From: Alterluteimonas quercicellularis
GTDB taxonomy: Bacteria; Pseudomonadota; Gammaproteobacteria; Xanthomonadales; Xanthomonadaceae
Length of the DNA stretch: 64,000 nucleotides
Assembly (NCBI RefSeq): GCF_021191635.1
Contig: NZ_JAIWPR010000026.1
Location: forward strand, 26,783-90,782
Direction of reading: 5' to 3'
Under the pieces are notes generated by a model, which was not told the origin of the DNA, searched no databases, and saw nothing but the letters and a program-made list of their open reading frames with translations. Made by a program: the position numbers and the translations under genes. Below, one piece after another: positions 18,246 through 27,356 of this stretch (position 1 is the first letter of the stretch; every line of letters starts with the position of its first letter).

Positions 18246-19163
18246 TCACGCGTAGGGGACCTCGTGCCATCGGCGGCCGTCGCGGGAACGGATCGCGACG
18301 CGATCCCCCACCGCCCAGATCGCCTCCGCGTTCGCGGACAGGCGATGGAAGCCGCCGACGTGCGAGAGCTCCGGATCGAGCGGGACCTCGCGTAGCCCGC
18401 CGTCGTCCAGCACGAACAGCGCCTTCGCCGTGCACAGGTACAGCCTGCCGGCGAACCAGCACGCTCCCCAGAAGTCATGCCGGGTGAGGGCCTGCGGCAG
18501 CGCCTGCCACTGCGCATCGCGGCGCACCAGGATCGTGCCCTGCTGGCCCACCGCGTACACCGCGCCATCCGCGGCGCAGACCACGCGATGCAGGGCCAAC
18601 GGGGTCGGGCTGCGTTCCTGCGCCCAGCGCGCGCCGTCGAAGCGCCAGAGTTCGCCGAGCCAGCCCACCGCATGGAGCGCATCGGCGCCGAACCCGTCGA
18701 TGGAGTTGAATCCGGCGCCGCTCTCGTCCTGCGCCGCCACGCGCACGCCGGCATCGATCCGCTGCCAGCGCGCCTCGCCGTCACAGCGGTAGACCCGGCG
18801 GCCCAGGCCGACCGCATAGGCATGGTCGCCGATCGCCCGGACCTCACGCATGCCGCCACGCAGGCGCGGTCCATCGCCTGCCGTGTCGATGTGCTCCTCC
18901 GAGAAGTCCTTCGCGCCCCAGCGCACCACACGTCCGTCGTGGCCCAGCATCAGCAATGCGGTTTCGGGCCGGGTCTGCAGGCACAGGCTCACCGGGCCGA
19001 TCGCGAATGCCCGCCGGCTCCAAGCGCCGTTCCAGCTCAGCACCGCGCCGGCCGGCAGGTCGTCGTCGCCTTCGGCCGCGGGCGATGCGGCCATGAAGGC
19101 GCGATCCTCGCGGACCGCCGCCACGTCGACGAAGCGCCAGGGGAATCGTTCGGGGGCTGCCAC
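18246..19163 (-). CDS. Paralogue D of the beta-propeller-like family
   Basis: 305 residues from GTG, chosen because TGGAG lies about nine bases upstream and the length then matches copies A and C; the frame is open further upstream without family similarity. Shared segments are YAVGLGRRVYRCDG, FNSIDGFGADALHAVGWLGELWRFDG, VVCAADGAVYAVGQQGTILVRR, LYLCTAKALFVLDDGG and a terminal DGRRWHEV. It is the most diverged of the three intact copies. It lies head-to-tail with remnant E upstream, so D and E probably arose by tandem duplication. Confidence 0.7.
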   Translation of the reverse strand: MAAPERFPWRFVDVAAVREDRAFMAASPAAEGDDDLPAGAVLSWNGAWSRRAFAIGPVSLCLQTRPETALLMLGHDGRVVRWGAKDFSEEHIDTAGDGPRLRGGMREVRAIGDHAYAVGLGRRVYRCDGEARWQRIDAGVRVAAQDESGAGFNSIDGFGADALHAVGWLGELWRFDGARWAQERSPTPLALHRVVCAADGAVYAVGQQGTILVRRDAQWQALPQALTRHDFWGACWFAGRLYLCTAKALFVLDDGGLREVPLDPELSHVGGFHRLSANAEAIWAVGDRVAIRSRDGRRWHEVPYA

Positions 19164-19212
19164 GTATCGAGGCTCCAGTGTCGGAATGCGAAAGCGCGAC
19201 GCGATCCCGCGG

Positions 19213-19408
19213 TCAGGTGATCTCGTGCCAGGCGGCGCCGTCGTCGCTCCATGTTGTAGACCGTGACCTCGGCCGACGGCATGAGCCACTTGATCAAGGT
19301 GGTGTTCGGCGCGCCCCTCCGCGCCAGCGTATCGATCTGCGCCACCGCCCGGAGCGTGTGGCGGTCCTGCACCAGCCCGTGCAGGCAGCTGTAGCCGTTA
19401 GGCTTCGT
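19213..19408 (-). pseudogene. Remnant E of the beta-propeller-like family (internal deletion)
   Basis: The first part encodes VQDRHTLRAVAQIDTLA and TTLIKW, matching the special N-terminal segment of truncated copy B (VQSRDVARTIVQIDQLT, SKLLKR). It then switches frame to TWSDDGAAWHEIT and a stop, which is the typical C-terminal end of the family (compare DGRRWHEV in D). Everything in between, about 250 residues, is missing. This is an internal-deletion scar. Confidence 0.65.
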
Positions 19409-19518
19409 GCCAGGGGCAGGCGCTGCGCCGGACGCGGCCGCAAGCCAGGGCGGGGCCCCGCCTGCCGCAGGCCGGACAGCCTATCGACCCGCCACGCGGC
19501 GAGCAAACCCGGTACGCC

Positions 19519-19908
19519 TCAGCGCGCGACCAACGCGATGTTCGGGTGCGAGGCGAGGATCTCCAGCACGATATCGAAGAAGGTCGGCCCGGTACCGGCC
19601 TCCAGCGCTTCGAGCTCGCGGCGGATGCGCGCGACGTCGTAGCCGTGCCGCACCAGCTTGTCCTCCAGCATGCGCCGGGTGGCGTCCATGCCCAGGTCCT
19701 GCCGGTTCTTCTCGAAGTCCGTCCACACCAGTGTCGCCGGCGACCCTCCCTGCAGGGCGCCGTAGCCGCCATGCAGCAGGTCGTCGAGGGCGTCCAGGCT
19801 GTGGCCGAGCGGCCAGTCGACGCCGGCCATGAGCACGCGCTCCACCTCGGCATAGAACGAGGCGATGTCGTGGATGCGGCTGCCGTCGAGGACGAACGTC
19901 TGGTGCAT
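19519..19908 (-). CDS. Barstar-like protein (ribonuclease inhibitor family)
   Basis: 129 residues, no signal peptide. FVLDGSRIHDIASFYAEVE resembles the first strand and helix of barstar, and LGHSLDALDDLLHGGYGAL matches the barstar core (NLDALWDCL), which contributes the acidic residues that plug the barnase active site. The C-terminal FFDIVLEILASHPNIAL extension is common in proteobacterial members. Barstar proteins neutralise secreted or injected RNases. No RNase toxin gene is visible in the window, so it would be an orphan immunity gene. It lies beside the repeat-protein cluster. The start is the internal ATG where the family similarity begins. Confidence 0.75.
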   Translation of the reverse strand: MHQTFVLDGSRIHDIASFYAEVERVLMAGVDWPLGHSLDALDDLLHGGYGALQGGSPATLVWTDFEKNRQDLGMDATRRMLEDKLVRHGYDVARIRRELEALEAGTGPTFFDIVLEILASHPNIALVAR

Positions 19909-19998
19909 GCGGGCGGGATGGCGTCGGGGCGCCCATCCTGCCATCGCACCGTCGCCTGCGCGTTAGCATGGCCTCGCCCTCCCCCGCAGGCCCCGCCC

Positions 19999-20748
19999 AT
20001 GGCCGCATCGACGACGACCAGCCCGATCGCCATCCGCTCCTACGGCGCGGACAGCACCGTGGACCGCCACGACTTCGCACAGATCGTGCTGCCGCTCGCC
20101 GGCTCGCTGGCCATGGACATCGCCGGGCGCGAGGCCACGATCGACCGGGCGACCGCGGCCTACGTGGAAGCGGGCGCCCGCCACGACCAGGTGAGCCGTG
20201 CGGCCAACCGCTCGATCGTCCTGGACCTGCACGCCGGCGACCTGGACGACCGCACCGCGGAGCGGCTGGCGCGCCGCCCCTACATCCCGCTGGCGCCCGA
20301 GGCCGGCGGCCTGGTCGACTACATGGCCCGCCTGGCGGGCCGCGGCCCGGTGCCGGCGCACCGCCTGCGGCTGTGGACCGCGCTGCTGGTGGACGCGCTG
20401 CTGGGCGACGAGCCGCAGCCGCGCTCGCGGCTGGCGCCGCTGCTGGCCGCGGTGGAGAGCCGGCTCGCGCACGGCTGGACGGTGGAGGCGATGGCGCGCA
20501 CGGTCGGCATCGGCCCCAGCCGCCTGCACGCGATCTTCCAGGCCGAGCTCGGCAGCACGCCCCGCGCCTGGCTCTCGGCGCGGCGGCTCGAACGCGCGCG
20601 CCACCTGCTGGCCCACACCGCCCTGCCCATCGCCGAGCTCGCCTGCCGCTGCGGCTACGCCGACCAGAGCGCGCTGACCCGCGCGATGCGCCAGGCCACC
20701 GGCACGACGCCCGCAGCCTGGCGCCGGCGGGCAGGAGCCCGCGACTAG
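19999..20748 (+). CDS. AraC family transcriptional regulator
   Basis: 249 residues. The N-terminal half resembles a cupin-type sensor domain (HDFAQIVLPLAGSLAMDIAG). The C-terminal 100 residues carry two helix-turn-helix units: MARTVGIGPSRLHAIFQAELGSTPRAWL and IAELACRCGYADQSALTRAMRQATGTTPAAWR. This is the standard AraC/XylS DNA-binding domain. The next gene in the same direction is an EamA exporter, 53 bases away, a common pairing in which the regulator controls the exporter. The effector is unknown. Confidence 0.86.
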   Translation: MAASTTTSPIAIRSYGADSTVDRHDFAQIVLPLAGSLAMDIAGREATIDRATAAYVEAGARHDQVSRAANRSIVLDLHAGDLDDRTAERLARRPYIPLAPEAGGLVDYMARLAGRGPVPAHRLRLWTALLVDALLGDEPQPRSRLAPLLAAVESRLAHGWTVEAMARTVGIGPSRLHAIFQAELGSTPRAWLSARRLERARHLLAHTALPIAELACRCGYADQSALTRAMRQATGTTPAAWRRRAGARD

Positions 20749-20801
20749 AACGCGCGAGTCCCGGTCAAGACGGGGCGCCGGTGCGGCCCTACCCTGCCGC
20801 C

Positions 20802-21773
20802 ATGACCGACAGCGGCCACCGCAACACGATCCTCGGCGTCGCCTGCGGCGTGGGCGCGGGCGCGCTATGGGGGCTGGTGTTCCTCGCCCCGGAGCTGGTG
20901 CGCGAGTTCGCGCCGCTGCAGCTGACCATCGGCCGCTACCTGTTCTACGGGCTGTTCTCGGCCCTGCTGATCGCGCCGCTCTGGCGCGGACTGCTGCCGA
21001 AGCTGGGCCGGCGCGAATGGATCGCGCTCGCGTGGCTGGCGCTCACCGGCAACGTCCTCTACTACGTGCTGCTCGCCAGCGCCGTGCAGCTGGGCGGCAT
21101 CGCGATGACCTCGCTGGTCATCGGCTTCCTGCCGGTGGCGGTCACCGTCGTCGGCAGCCGCGACGCGGGCGCCGTGCCGCTGCGCCGGCTGGGGCTCTCG
21201 CTGGCGTGCTGCGCCGCCGGCGCGGTGTGCATCGGCTGGCAGGCGCTGGCGGCGCCGGCCTCCGGCTCGGCCGGCCGGCAGCTCGCCGGCCTGCTGTGCG
21301 GCGCCGGCGCGCTGGCCTCGTGGACCTGCTACGCCGTGGGCAACCGCCGCTGGCTGCTGCGCCTGCGCGACGTCTCCGTGCACGAGTGGAACCTGCTCAC
21401 CGGCGTGGTCACCTGCGCGCAGACCCTGCTGCTGGTGCCGGTGGCGCTGCTGCTGCATCGCGAGCCGCACGGCGGGCAGGCCTGGGCCCTGCTGGCCGGC
21501 GTGTCGGCCGGCGTGGCCCTGTTCGCCTCGATCCTGGGCAACGCGCTGTGGAACCGCATGAGCCGGCTGCTGCCGCTGACGCTGGTCGGGCAGATGATCC
21601 TGTTCGAGACCCTGTTCGCGCTGGTCTACGGCTTCCTGTGGGAACGGCGCGGGCCGACCGTGCTGGAAGCCGTGGCCTTCGTGCTGGTGGCGCTGAGCGT
21701 GGCCACCTGCCTGGCCGCGCACCGCCCGCGGCGGCCTGAGGGCGACGGCGCCTGTCCTCGCCACGGACTGTAG
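20802..21773 (+). CDS. EamA/DMT family transporter
   Basis: 323 residues with about ten transmembrane segments in two EamA repeats (GVACGVGAGALWGLVFLAPELV at the start of the first, GLLCGAGALASWTCYAVGNRRW at the start of the second). ISLGVV-like central motifs are diverged. Members export amino acids, nucleosides or drugs. It follows an AraC regulator in the same orientation. The TAG stop is the TAG of a REP-like element, so the last residue is determined by the repeat. Confidence 0.83.
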   Translation: MTDSGHRNTILGVACGVGAGALWGLVFLAPELVREFAPLQLTIGRYLFYGLFSALLIAPLWRGLLPKLGRREWIALAWLALTGNVLYYVLLASAVQLGGIAMTSLVIGFLPVAVTVVGSRDAGAVPLRRLGLSLACCAAGAVCIGWQALAAPASGSAGRQLAGLLCGAGALASWTCYAVGNRRWLLRLRDVSVHEWNLLTGVVTCAQTLLLVPVALLLHREPHGGQAWALLAGVSAGVALFASILGNALWNRMSRLLPLTLVGQMILFETLFALVYGFLWERRGPTVLEAVAFVLVALSVATCLAAHRPRRPEGDGACPRHGL

Positions 21774-21835
21774 GAGCGCGCTTGCGCGCGACTGGGTTCG
21801 CGGGGAAAGCCTCGCGCGCGCGAGCGCGCTCCTAC
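21770..21835. repeat. Inverted pair of REP-like elements
   Basis: GTAGGAGCGCGC element at 21770-21792 and its inverted partner ending GCGCTCCTAC at 21813-21835, separated by about 20 bases. The pair can form one long hairpin between convergent genes (EamA transporter and amylase), as in bipartite REP (BIME) units. Confidence 0.85.
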
Positions 21836-21869
21836 AGGGCTCGCGTGGCGGGCTTCGCCCGGCCCGCGC

Positions 21870-23297
21870 TCAGCGCCGCCACAGGCGCGCCTGCCGCGGC
21901 GGCAGGCGGAAGGTGTAGGCGGCGCGGTCGATGACCACGGTGTCGCCGGAACCCAGCGCATCCGCGTAGGGCACGTGCCAGTGCAGCACGCTGCCGTCCA
22001 TCGCCACCGTCGCGTCCACCGCGTGGCCGCACTTGTTGATGCCGACGATGCCGGCGTCGCCGCGACGGAACAGCAGGTGGCAGGCGCCGTGCGCGAGCAC
22101 CTGCATGTCGCGGCCCTGCATGGCGTTGTGGAAGCCCACCATGCGCACCAGGTCGTCGCGCAGCCAGGCGTCCACCCAGCGGCCGTCGCCGCTCTCGTTG
22201 CGGTCGGTGTAGACCATCGGCACGCCGCCGTCGCGGCCCAGCAGGAAGGCATAGGCCAGGGTCTCGTCCACCGGGTCGAGGATCGCGTAGCGGAAGCCTG
22301 CGTTGTTGGGGATGTCGTGGGTGACGGCGAAGGTTACCGCGCGCGCCCCCGGCAGCGCCTGGCCGTAGGCGCCGGGGTCGACCAGCGCGCTCAGGCTGCC
22401 GCCCGGCAGCAGCGCGTTGCGCATCGCGTTGAACAGGGGGAAGTCGTAGGCGGCATGACTGGTCGCGTCCAGGTACGGCGCCAGGAAGCGGTCGTAGTCC
22501 ACCGTGCCGGCGCCGCCGGTGGTGATGACCTCGCCGAACACGTGCGCCTGCGCGCGGATGCCGGCATCCAGCACGCGGTTCATGTGCTCGAAGGTCATGT
22601 GCTTGGCGGCGTCGATGCGGAACCCGCGCACGCCCAGGTCCTTGAGCGCCTGCAGGTAGGCGCGCTGCTGCTGCACCACCCAGTCGTTGGCGACCAGGTC
22701 GGGCAGGCCCGGATCGCCGCCGCCGCCGCAGATGCGGTAGTGGCGCACCTGGTAGGCGTCGGCGTAGTCGGCGATACACTGTGCCGGGCCGAAGTCGCCG
22801 GCGCCGAACTGGTTGGACGACAGGTCGCCGTACAAGCGCAGGCCCGCGTAGCGGGCCGGATCGGCCGCGTACAGCGACAGCACCGCGGCGCCGGGGTAGT
22901 TCAGGTCCGGCCGCATCCAAGCCTCGTTGGCCATGTGGTTGAGCACCACGTCGGCATAGGTGGCCACGCCGTGGTCGGCCAGTGCCTGCACCATGTCGGC
23001 GAAGGCTTCGGTATCGCCCAGCGGGTGGTCGATCACGCGCAGGTCCTGCGGCTGGTAGCGCGCCCACCACTCGGTGCCCTGCGAGCGGTACGCCGGCGCC
23101 ACCAGCACCTTGCGGTAGCCGGCCTGCGCGATCTGCGCCGCGCGCGCCTCCACCGTCGCGTAGGGCCAGTTGAACGCATGCAGGACGACCTCCGCCTGCG
23201 CCGCCGCCGCAGTGGCGGCGAGCAGGGCGAACGCGGCCAGGCGCGTGCGCCAGCGGCGGGAGGAACGGGAAGAGCGGGCGGCGTGTCCTTCGCGCAT
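21870..23297 (-). CDS. Secreted alpha-amylase (GH13)
   Basis: 475 residues. A long signal peptide ends near AAAAQAEV. The TIM-barrel follows with the four GH13 regions: DVVLNH (region I), GFRIDAAKH (II, catalytic Asp), EVITTG (III, proton donor Glu) and VTHD (IV, transition-state Asp). A small C-terminal beta-domain follows, with no starch-binding domain. This is a short secreted amylase that cleaves alpha-1,4 glucan bonds outside the cell. It is a single gene with no maltose operon nearby. The ATG was chosen because it gives the best signal peptide. Confidence 0.9.
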   Translation of the reverse strand: MREGHAARSSRSSRRWRTRLAAFALLAATAAAAQAEVVLHAFNWPYATVEARAAQIAQAGYRKVLVAPAYRSQGTEWWARYQPQDLRVIDHPLGDTEAFADMVQALADHGVATYADVVLNHMANEAWMRPDLNYPGAAVLSLYAADPARYAGLRLYGDLSSNQFGAGDFGPAQCIADYADAYQVRHYRICGGGGDPGLPDLVANDWVVQQQRAYLQALKDLGVRGFRIDAAKHMTFEHMNRVLDAGIRAQAHVFGEVITTGGAGTVDYDRFLAPYLDATSHAAYDFPLFNAMRNALLPGGSLSALVDPGAYGQALPGARAVTFAVTHDIPNNAGFRYAILDPVDETLAYAFLLGRDGGVPMVYTDRNESGDGRWVDAWLRDDLVRMVGFHNAMQGRDMQVLAHGACHLLFRRGDAGIVGINKCGHAVDATVAMDGSVLHWHVPYADALGSGDTVVIDRAAYTFRLPPRQARLWRR

Positions 23298-23673
23298 GGT
23301 GCGGTCTCCGGTCGGTGGAGGGCGGGCATCCGTGGGGGGCGCGGACCGGTGTAGCGGGGATCGCGGTGCAGCATCCAGGGGGCGGCGGGCCGAATACGTA
23401 TGCGGTGCGCGGGAACCGTGACGGCGGCTCCGGGAAGCGCGGGCCCGGACCGATGTCGCTCCTGCGGCCGGGGCTCGCCCGCACGGTGAATGCCTCACGC
23501 TTCATTCGAGCCTTCGATCACGAAGTGGACGACATCGCCTTCTTGCAACCCAGCGACGACGTCGCCCTAGGGATTTCCCGAGCTGTCGATCGCCCGATGG
23601 CGCTCGCAAGCTTCGGAGCGCAGCGGGCAGGAACTCTGCCCGCGCCGCCCCCCACGCACAAGGAGACATCGTC
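23298..23673. other. Intergenic region upstream of two divergent genes
   Basis: 376 bases between the amylase (leftward) and the acidic 590-residue protein (rightward). It contains an 8-bp stem (GCGGGCAG ... CTGCCCGC, 23623-23643) just before the ribosome-binding site AAGGAG at 23660-23665. No open reading frame of quality is seen. Confidence 0.5.
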
Positions 23674-25446
23674 ATGGCGCTCACCCTGGACAGCCTCAAG
23701 ATCATCGAATCGCTCAAGCAGTTCGCCGAATCCCAAGGCAATCGCAACGACCTGCCCGACGACTACAGTTCGCCCAGCAAGTCGGACCTGCTGGATCTCG
23801 CGAAGGACCTGCACTCCGTCGGCGACATCAAGGGCAAGAAGGACGACTACGACAAGCGCCTGACCGCGCTGGCCAGCGACTTCCTGCCCGGGCTCAGCGT
23901 GGAGGACCGCGGCCGCTTCATCGGCGCCATCCTCGAGAACGACAAGGGCGCGACCAAGTCGGACTCCTGGTTGCAGGGCGCGCGCCTGGACAAGCTCGTC
24001 GACGACGGCAAGATCACCTCCGAGCAGCGCCAGCAGGTGCTGGAAGCCTTCGGCGCCGGCTACAACGCGCGCGAGGTGGACAGCGAGAATACCTGGCGCT
24101 TCCTGGAGATGGACGGCGTCAGCGGCGAGGTCGTCGACAAGGCCACCGCGTACCAGAACAGCCGCGGCATGAGCAGGATCGAGAACGAGAACACCTCCGG
24201 CGAAGTGTTCCAGCGCTTCCTCGACGGCCTCGGCGAGGGCGACGGCCGGAGCAAGGAATTCGCCGACTTCATCGAGCAGTTCACCGTCGACCAGCTGCGC
24301 GAAGGCAAGGTCGGCGCCGGCAAGACCGACAAGAACGACCGCGCCGACTACCTGGGCCTGCTGCTCAACGCCGCCGACCGCGCCGGCGACGACGGCGCCG
24401 TGGTCAACAGGATCCTCCATGGCGTGGACAGCGAGACGCGCGAGCGGGCGATCCAGGACGTCAGCGAGGGCTTCAGCAAGGTCACCACCGAGAACGCCTG
24501 GCTGAACCGCGAGGACAGCAAGCTGCCAGACAGCTACAACCGCGATCCCATGGAGATCCTGATCAAGGCGGTGGCCAACGACAAGGAGAGCGTGTACGCG
24601 GGCGGCACGCGCAGCCACGCGGCCGACATGGCCGAGCTGATCCTCGACCAGTCCAGGAACGATCCCTGGGGCGACAACGGCTTCTTCGACGACCGGAACA
24701 TCCCCAAGGAAGGACGCCAGGAAGCGGTGAACGAACTGGTGCGGAAGAAGGCCGGTGAGATCTTCGAGTTCAACGGCCTGGGCGAGTCCGGCATCCACGA
24801 GGGCAGCAACGTCGACAACGTCACCCGCAACATGATGACGATGGCCAACCTGACCCGGCTGACCGGGCTGTCGCCGACCAACGAGGCGGCGCCCGACGTG
24901 CTCAACTCGCTGACCAAGCTGTCCGACGGCTGGGCCAAGGACTACATCGACGCGCGCGACGACAACAACACCGACCGCATGCTGGAGAACGAGCACCGGC
25001 TGACGCACATGGTGGCGTCGGTGGAACAGGCCGTGTTCAACGGCTTTTCCGACAAGGCCGAGGACGATGCCGCGCGCAAGGCCGACCTGACCAACATGCT
25101 CAACTTCTTCATCGGCCTGGTGCCCACGCCGGGCGGGGTCCTGACCGATGGCCTGAAGGACGGGTTCACCAAGGTGTTCGGCGAAGACAGCCGCGCCAAG
25201 AGCACCTTCGACAAGGTCGTCGACGAGATCGGCGGTCAGGTCGACGGCAACAGCGTGGACAAGTTCAAGGACATGATGGTCGACAAGCTGACCAAGGACG
25301 AGTACCAGGACAAGTACCTGGCCACGTTCCGCGACAACGCCAACCGCTTCATCGAGGACCAGGTGCTGCGCGGCCTGGACGGCTCCGGCAATGCCGGCAT
25401 CCGTGCGGAGATCGTCAAGGAAGCCTCCCAGCTCCTGAAGGCCTGA
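23674..25446 (+). CDS. Acidic cysteine-free protein of unknown function
   Basis: 590 residues, not recognised. It is highly charged with many Asp, Glu, Lys and Asn, contains no cysteine, and has no signal peptide. The only strongly hydrophobic stretch is MLNFFIGLVPTPGGVL near residue 485. Most of it should be helical. Codon use is clear and the GC content is lower than in the neighbours. AAGGAG eight bases upstream fixes the start. Cysteine-free acidic helical proteins of this size occur among substrates of type III, VI and VII secretion, and the FIGLVPTPG segment slightly recalls helical domains of secreted WXG/LXG-type proteins. No secretion gene is adjacent, so any effector role is conjecture. 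Confidence 0.75.
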   Translation: MALTLDSLKIIESLKQFAESQGNRNDLPDDYSSPSKSDLLDLAKDLHSVGDIKGKKDDYDKRLTALASDFLPGLSVEDRGRFIGAILENDKGATKSDSWLQGARLDKLVDDGKITSEQRQQVLEAFGAGYNAREVDSENTWRFLEMDGVSGEVVDKATAYQNSRGMSRIENENTSGEVFQRFLDGLGEGDGRSKEFADFIEQFTVDQLREGKVGAGKTDKNDRADYLGLLLNAADRAGDDGAVVNRILHGVDSETRERAIQDVSEGFSKVTTENAWLNREDSKLPDSYNRDPMEILIKAVANDKESVYAGGTRSHAADMAELILDQSRNDPWGDNGFFDDRNIPKEGRQEAVNELVRKKAGEIFEFNGLGESGIHEGSNVDNVTRNMMTMANLTRLTGLSPTNEAAPDVLNSLTKLSDGWAKDYIDARDDNNTDRMLENEHRLTHMVASVEQAVFNGFSDKAEDDAARKADLTNMLNFFIGLVPTPGGVLTDGLKDGFTKVFGEDSRAKSTFDKVVDEIGGQVDGNSVDKFKDMMVDKLTKDEYQDKYLATFRDNANRFIEDQVLRGLDGSGNAGIRAEIVKEASQLLKA

Positions 25447-25821
25447 TTTCCACCCGGACCAGGGCGGAGCGAAGGTTCCCGGCGACGGCGGGACGTTCCG
25501 CTCCCGCCCCGGTCTTTCCAGGCGAACATCGCGGCGGTCGCTGCCAGGACTGCGAGCGCGGGACGCCTCGACCGATGGCCGATGGCCGATGGCGATATCG
25601 CGCGGACGATCGCCGACTGCGCGCGTGCGGACCCCAACGCGATGGCGGCGGGGTTCGGCGGCTCGACGGGCGCCCGAGCGAGTCCGCCGCCGCCACCTCG
25701 CAGCACGCCGATCGGTTGAGGTAGCGACGCGCAGTAGACGGCTCGTGGTCGACCGGTGCCGGTCCCCCTTGCCTCGACCGGTGCCGATACACTCGACGCC
25801 GGGAGCCAGGGAGATCGCAGA
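25447..25821. other. Intergenic region without recognised gene
   Basis: 375 bases. It includes a short tandem GATGGCC repeat near 25574-25590 and GC-rich inverted stretches directly after the preceding stop codon. No RNA gene or promoter could be identified with confidence. Confidence 0.4.
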
Positions 25822-27216
25822 ATGCCCAACGAGACCGACGCCGCATCGCGGCCCGTCGACGCACACCCTGTGCAACGGGGCAGCCGCATCGCCTTCGAGC
25901 GCCTGCGCGAGCGGACCGACGAACTGGAGCTGATCATCTCCGGCATGCTGGCTTTCGCGCTGCTGACCGTGCCCGGCCGCATCTTCGAGGCCTGGGCGGC
26001 GAACGTGGTGCATGTCGAGGGCGTGTTCGAGTATGCGCTGTGGTTCGGCTTCCTGATCGGGGTCGGCCTGTCGTACGCGCTGGCGTTCGCGTTCATCGTC
26101 CACCTCGCCATCCGCGGCTACTGGGTGGGCCTGGTCGGGCTGAAGTCGGCGTTCCCCGGCGGCATCCGCTGGGACCGCATCCCGATGATGGGCACGGTCG
26201 CGCGCGCCTTTCACCGCGAACGCATCGTCGACCTCGGCGCTGCGATCGACGCCGCCGACCGCGCGGCATCGATGCTGTTCGCGATGACCATCCTCATCGC
26301 GCTGACGATCGCCTGGATCGGCATATTGGCCATCGTGGGGATCCTGTTTGGCGGACTGCTCGGCGCGCCGTTCGCGGATCCGGACCGGGCCACGACGATC
26401 GTGCTGATCGCGATGTACGCGCTCTTCGTCCTCGGCAACGTCGTCGCCATCGCCGGGGACCGGCTCGTCGCGCGCCGCGAACGGGCCGGCGATCCCGCAC
26501 CGGCGCTGCGGCGGCTGGTTCGCGGGTTGCTGCGCGTCTACAGCGTCCTCATCCCGCTGCGCCTGATCGCGCCGGTGCAGTACACGCTGCAGAGCAACCT
26601 CAACGGCCGCGGCTTCCTGGCGGTCTACGTCGCCGTGCTCATGGGCGCGCTGCTCATCGGCTGCGTGCAGATCGTCAACTCGGTCGGCTTCTCGATGATC
26701 CATCGCTACGACGTGCTGACCGGGGAGGCGGTCGACCAGGGCATGCTCGGCGCGCACTACGAATCGCTGCGCTCGGAGCACGACCGGATGCTGCGCTATC
26801 CGATGATCCCGGCCGATCGCATCGCCGAGACCCATCTGCGCCTGTTCTTGCCGCACCAGCCGCAGCACGACAACAAGCTGGCGCGTGCGCGGTGTGCCGG
26901 GCTGGAAAATGGCCGGAACGCGGCCGAGGGCGAGGCCGCCGGCCGGCTGGCGCTCGATTGCCTGTCGTCGCTGTGGACGATCGCGCTGGACGGCGAGGCG
27001 GTCGCGCTCGGCGACTTCGTGCCGACCGAACGCCGCGACCTCGGCATGCGGGGGCTGGTCGGCTATCTCCCGCTCGACGGCCTGGCGCCGGGCCGCCACG
27101 ACCTGCTGTTGGTCTGGAACGCGGAAGGCGGCGATGCCGGCAAGCTGCGCCGCCGCGAGTACCGCATCCCGTTCTGGTTCACCCCGCAGATCGCCGAGCG
27201 CGTGCAGCGGGAGTAG
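25822..27216 (+). CDS. Multi-spanning membrane protein, function unknown
   Basis: 464 residues, not recognised. About five hydrophobic segments lie in the first 300 residues: LIISGMLAFALLTVPGRIF, ALWFGFLIGVGLSYALAFAFIV, LFAMTILIALTIAWIGILAIVGILFGG, IVLIAMYALFVLGNVVAIA and FLAVYVAVLMGALLIGCVQIV. The C-terminal 160 residues are soluble and end in a strand-rich region (GDFVPTERRDLGMRGLVGYLPLDGLAPGRHDLLLVW). The ATG has AGGGAG upstream; a GTG 66 bases further upstream is possible. The layout suggests a membrane anchor with an external or cytosolic sensor domain. Confidence 0.72.
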   Translation: MPNETDAASRPVDAHPVQRGSRIAFERLRERTDELELIISGMLAFALLTVPGRIFEAWAANVVHVEGVFEYALWFGFLIGVGLSYALAFAFIVHLAIRGYWVGLVGLKSAFPGGIRWDRIPMMGTVARAFHRERIVDLGAAIDAADRAASMLFAMTILIALTIAWIGILAIVGILFGGLLGAPFADPDRATTIVLIAMYALFVLGNVVAIAGDRLVARRERAGDPAPALRRLVRGLLRVYSVLIPLRLIAPVQYTLQSNLNGRGFLAVYVAVLMGALLIGCVQIVNSVGFSMIHRYDVLTGEAVDQGMLGAHYESLRSEHDRMLRYPMIPADRIAETHLRLFLPHQPQHDNKLARARCAGLENGRNAAEGEAAGRLALDCLSSLWTIALDGEAVALGDFVPTERRDLGMRGLVGYLPLDGLAPGRHDLLLVWNAEGGDAGKLRRREYRIPFWFTPQIAERVQRE

Positions 27217-27356
27217 CGTCGGCTCCCACCCGCGGGAACGCGCGCGGCCCGGCGCGTCTCCCGGACCGTCGCCCAGCCGCGCGTGGACCCGTGCTTTCAT
27301 ACGATCTTTGCGATCGCGTCCGCACAATCGCCTCCCCGTCATCAGGAGTTTCGCGC

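Noticed and set aside
25574..25592. Short tandem GATGGCC repeat
   Set aside because: Only about two and a half units. This is within the range expected by chance in GC-rich DNA, and no associated gene or structure was seen.
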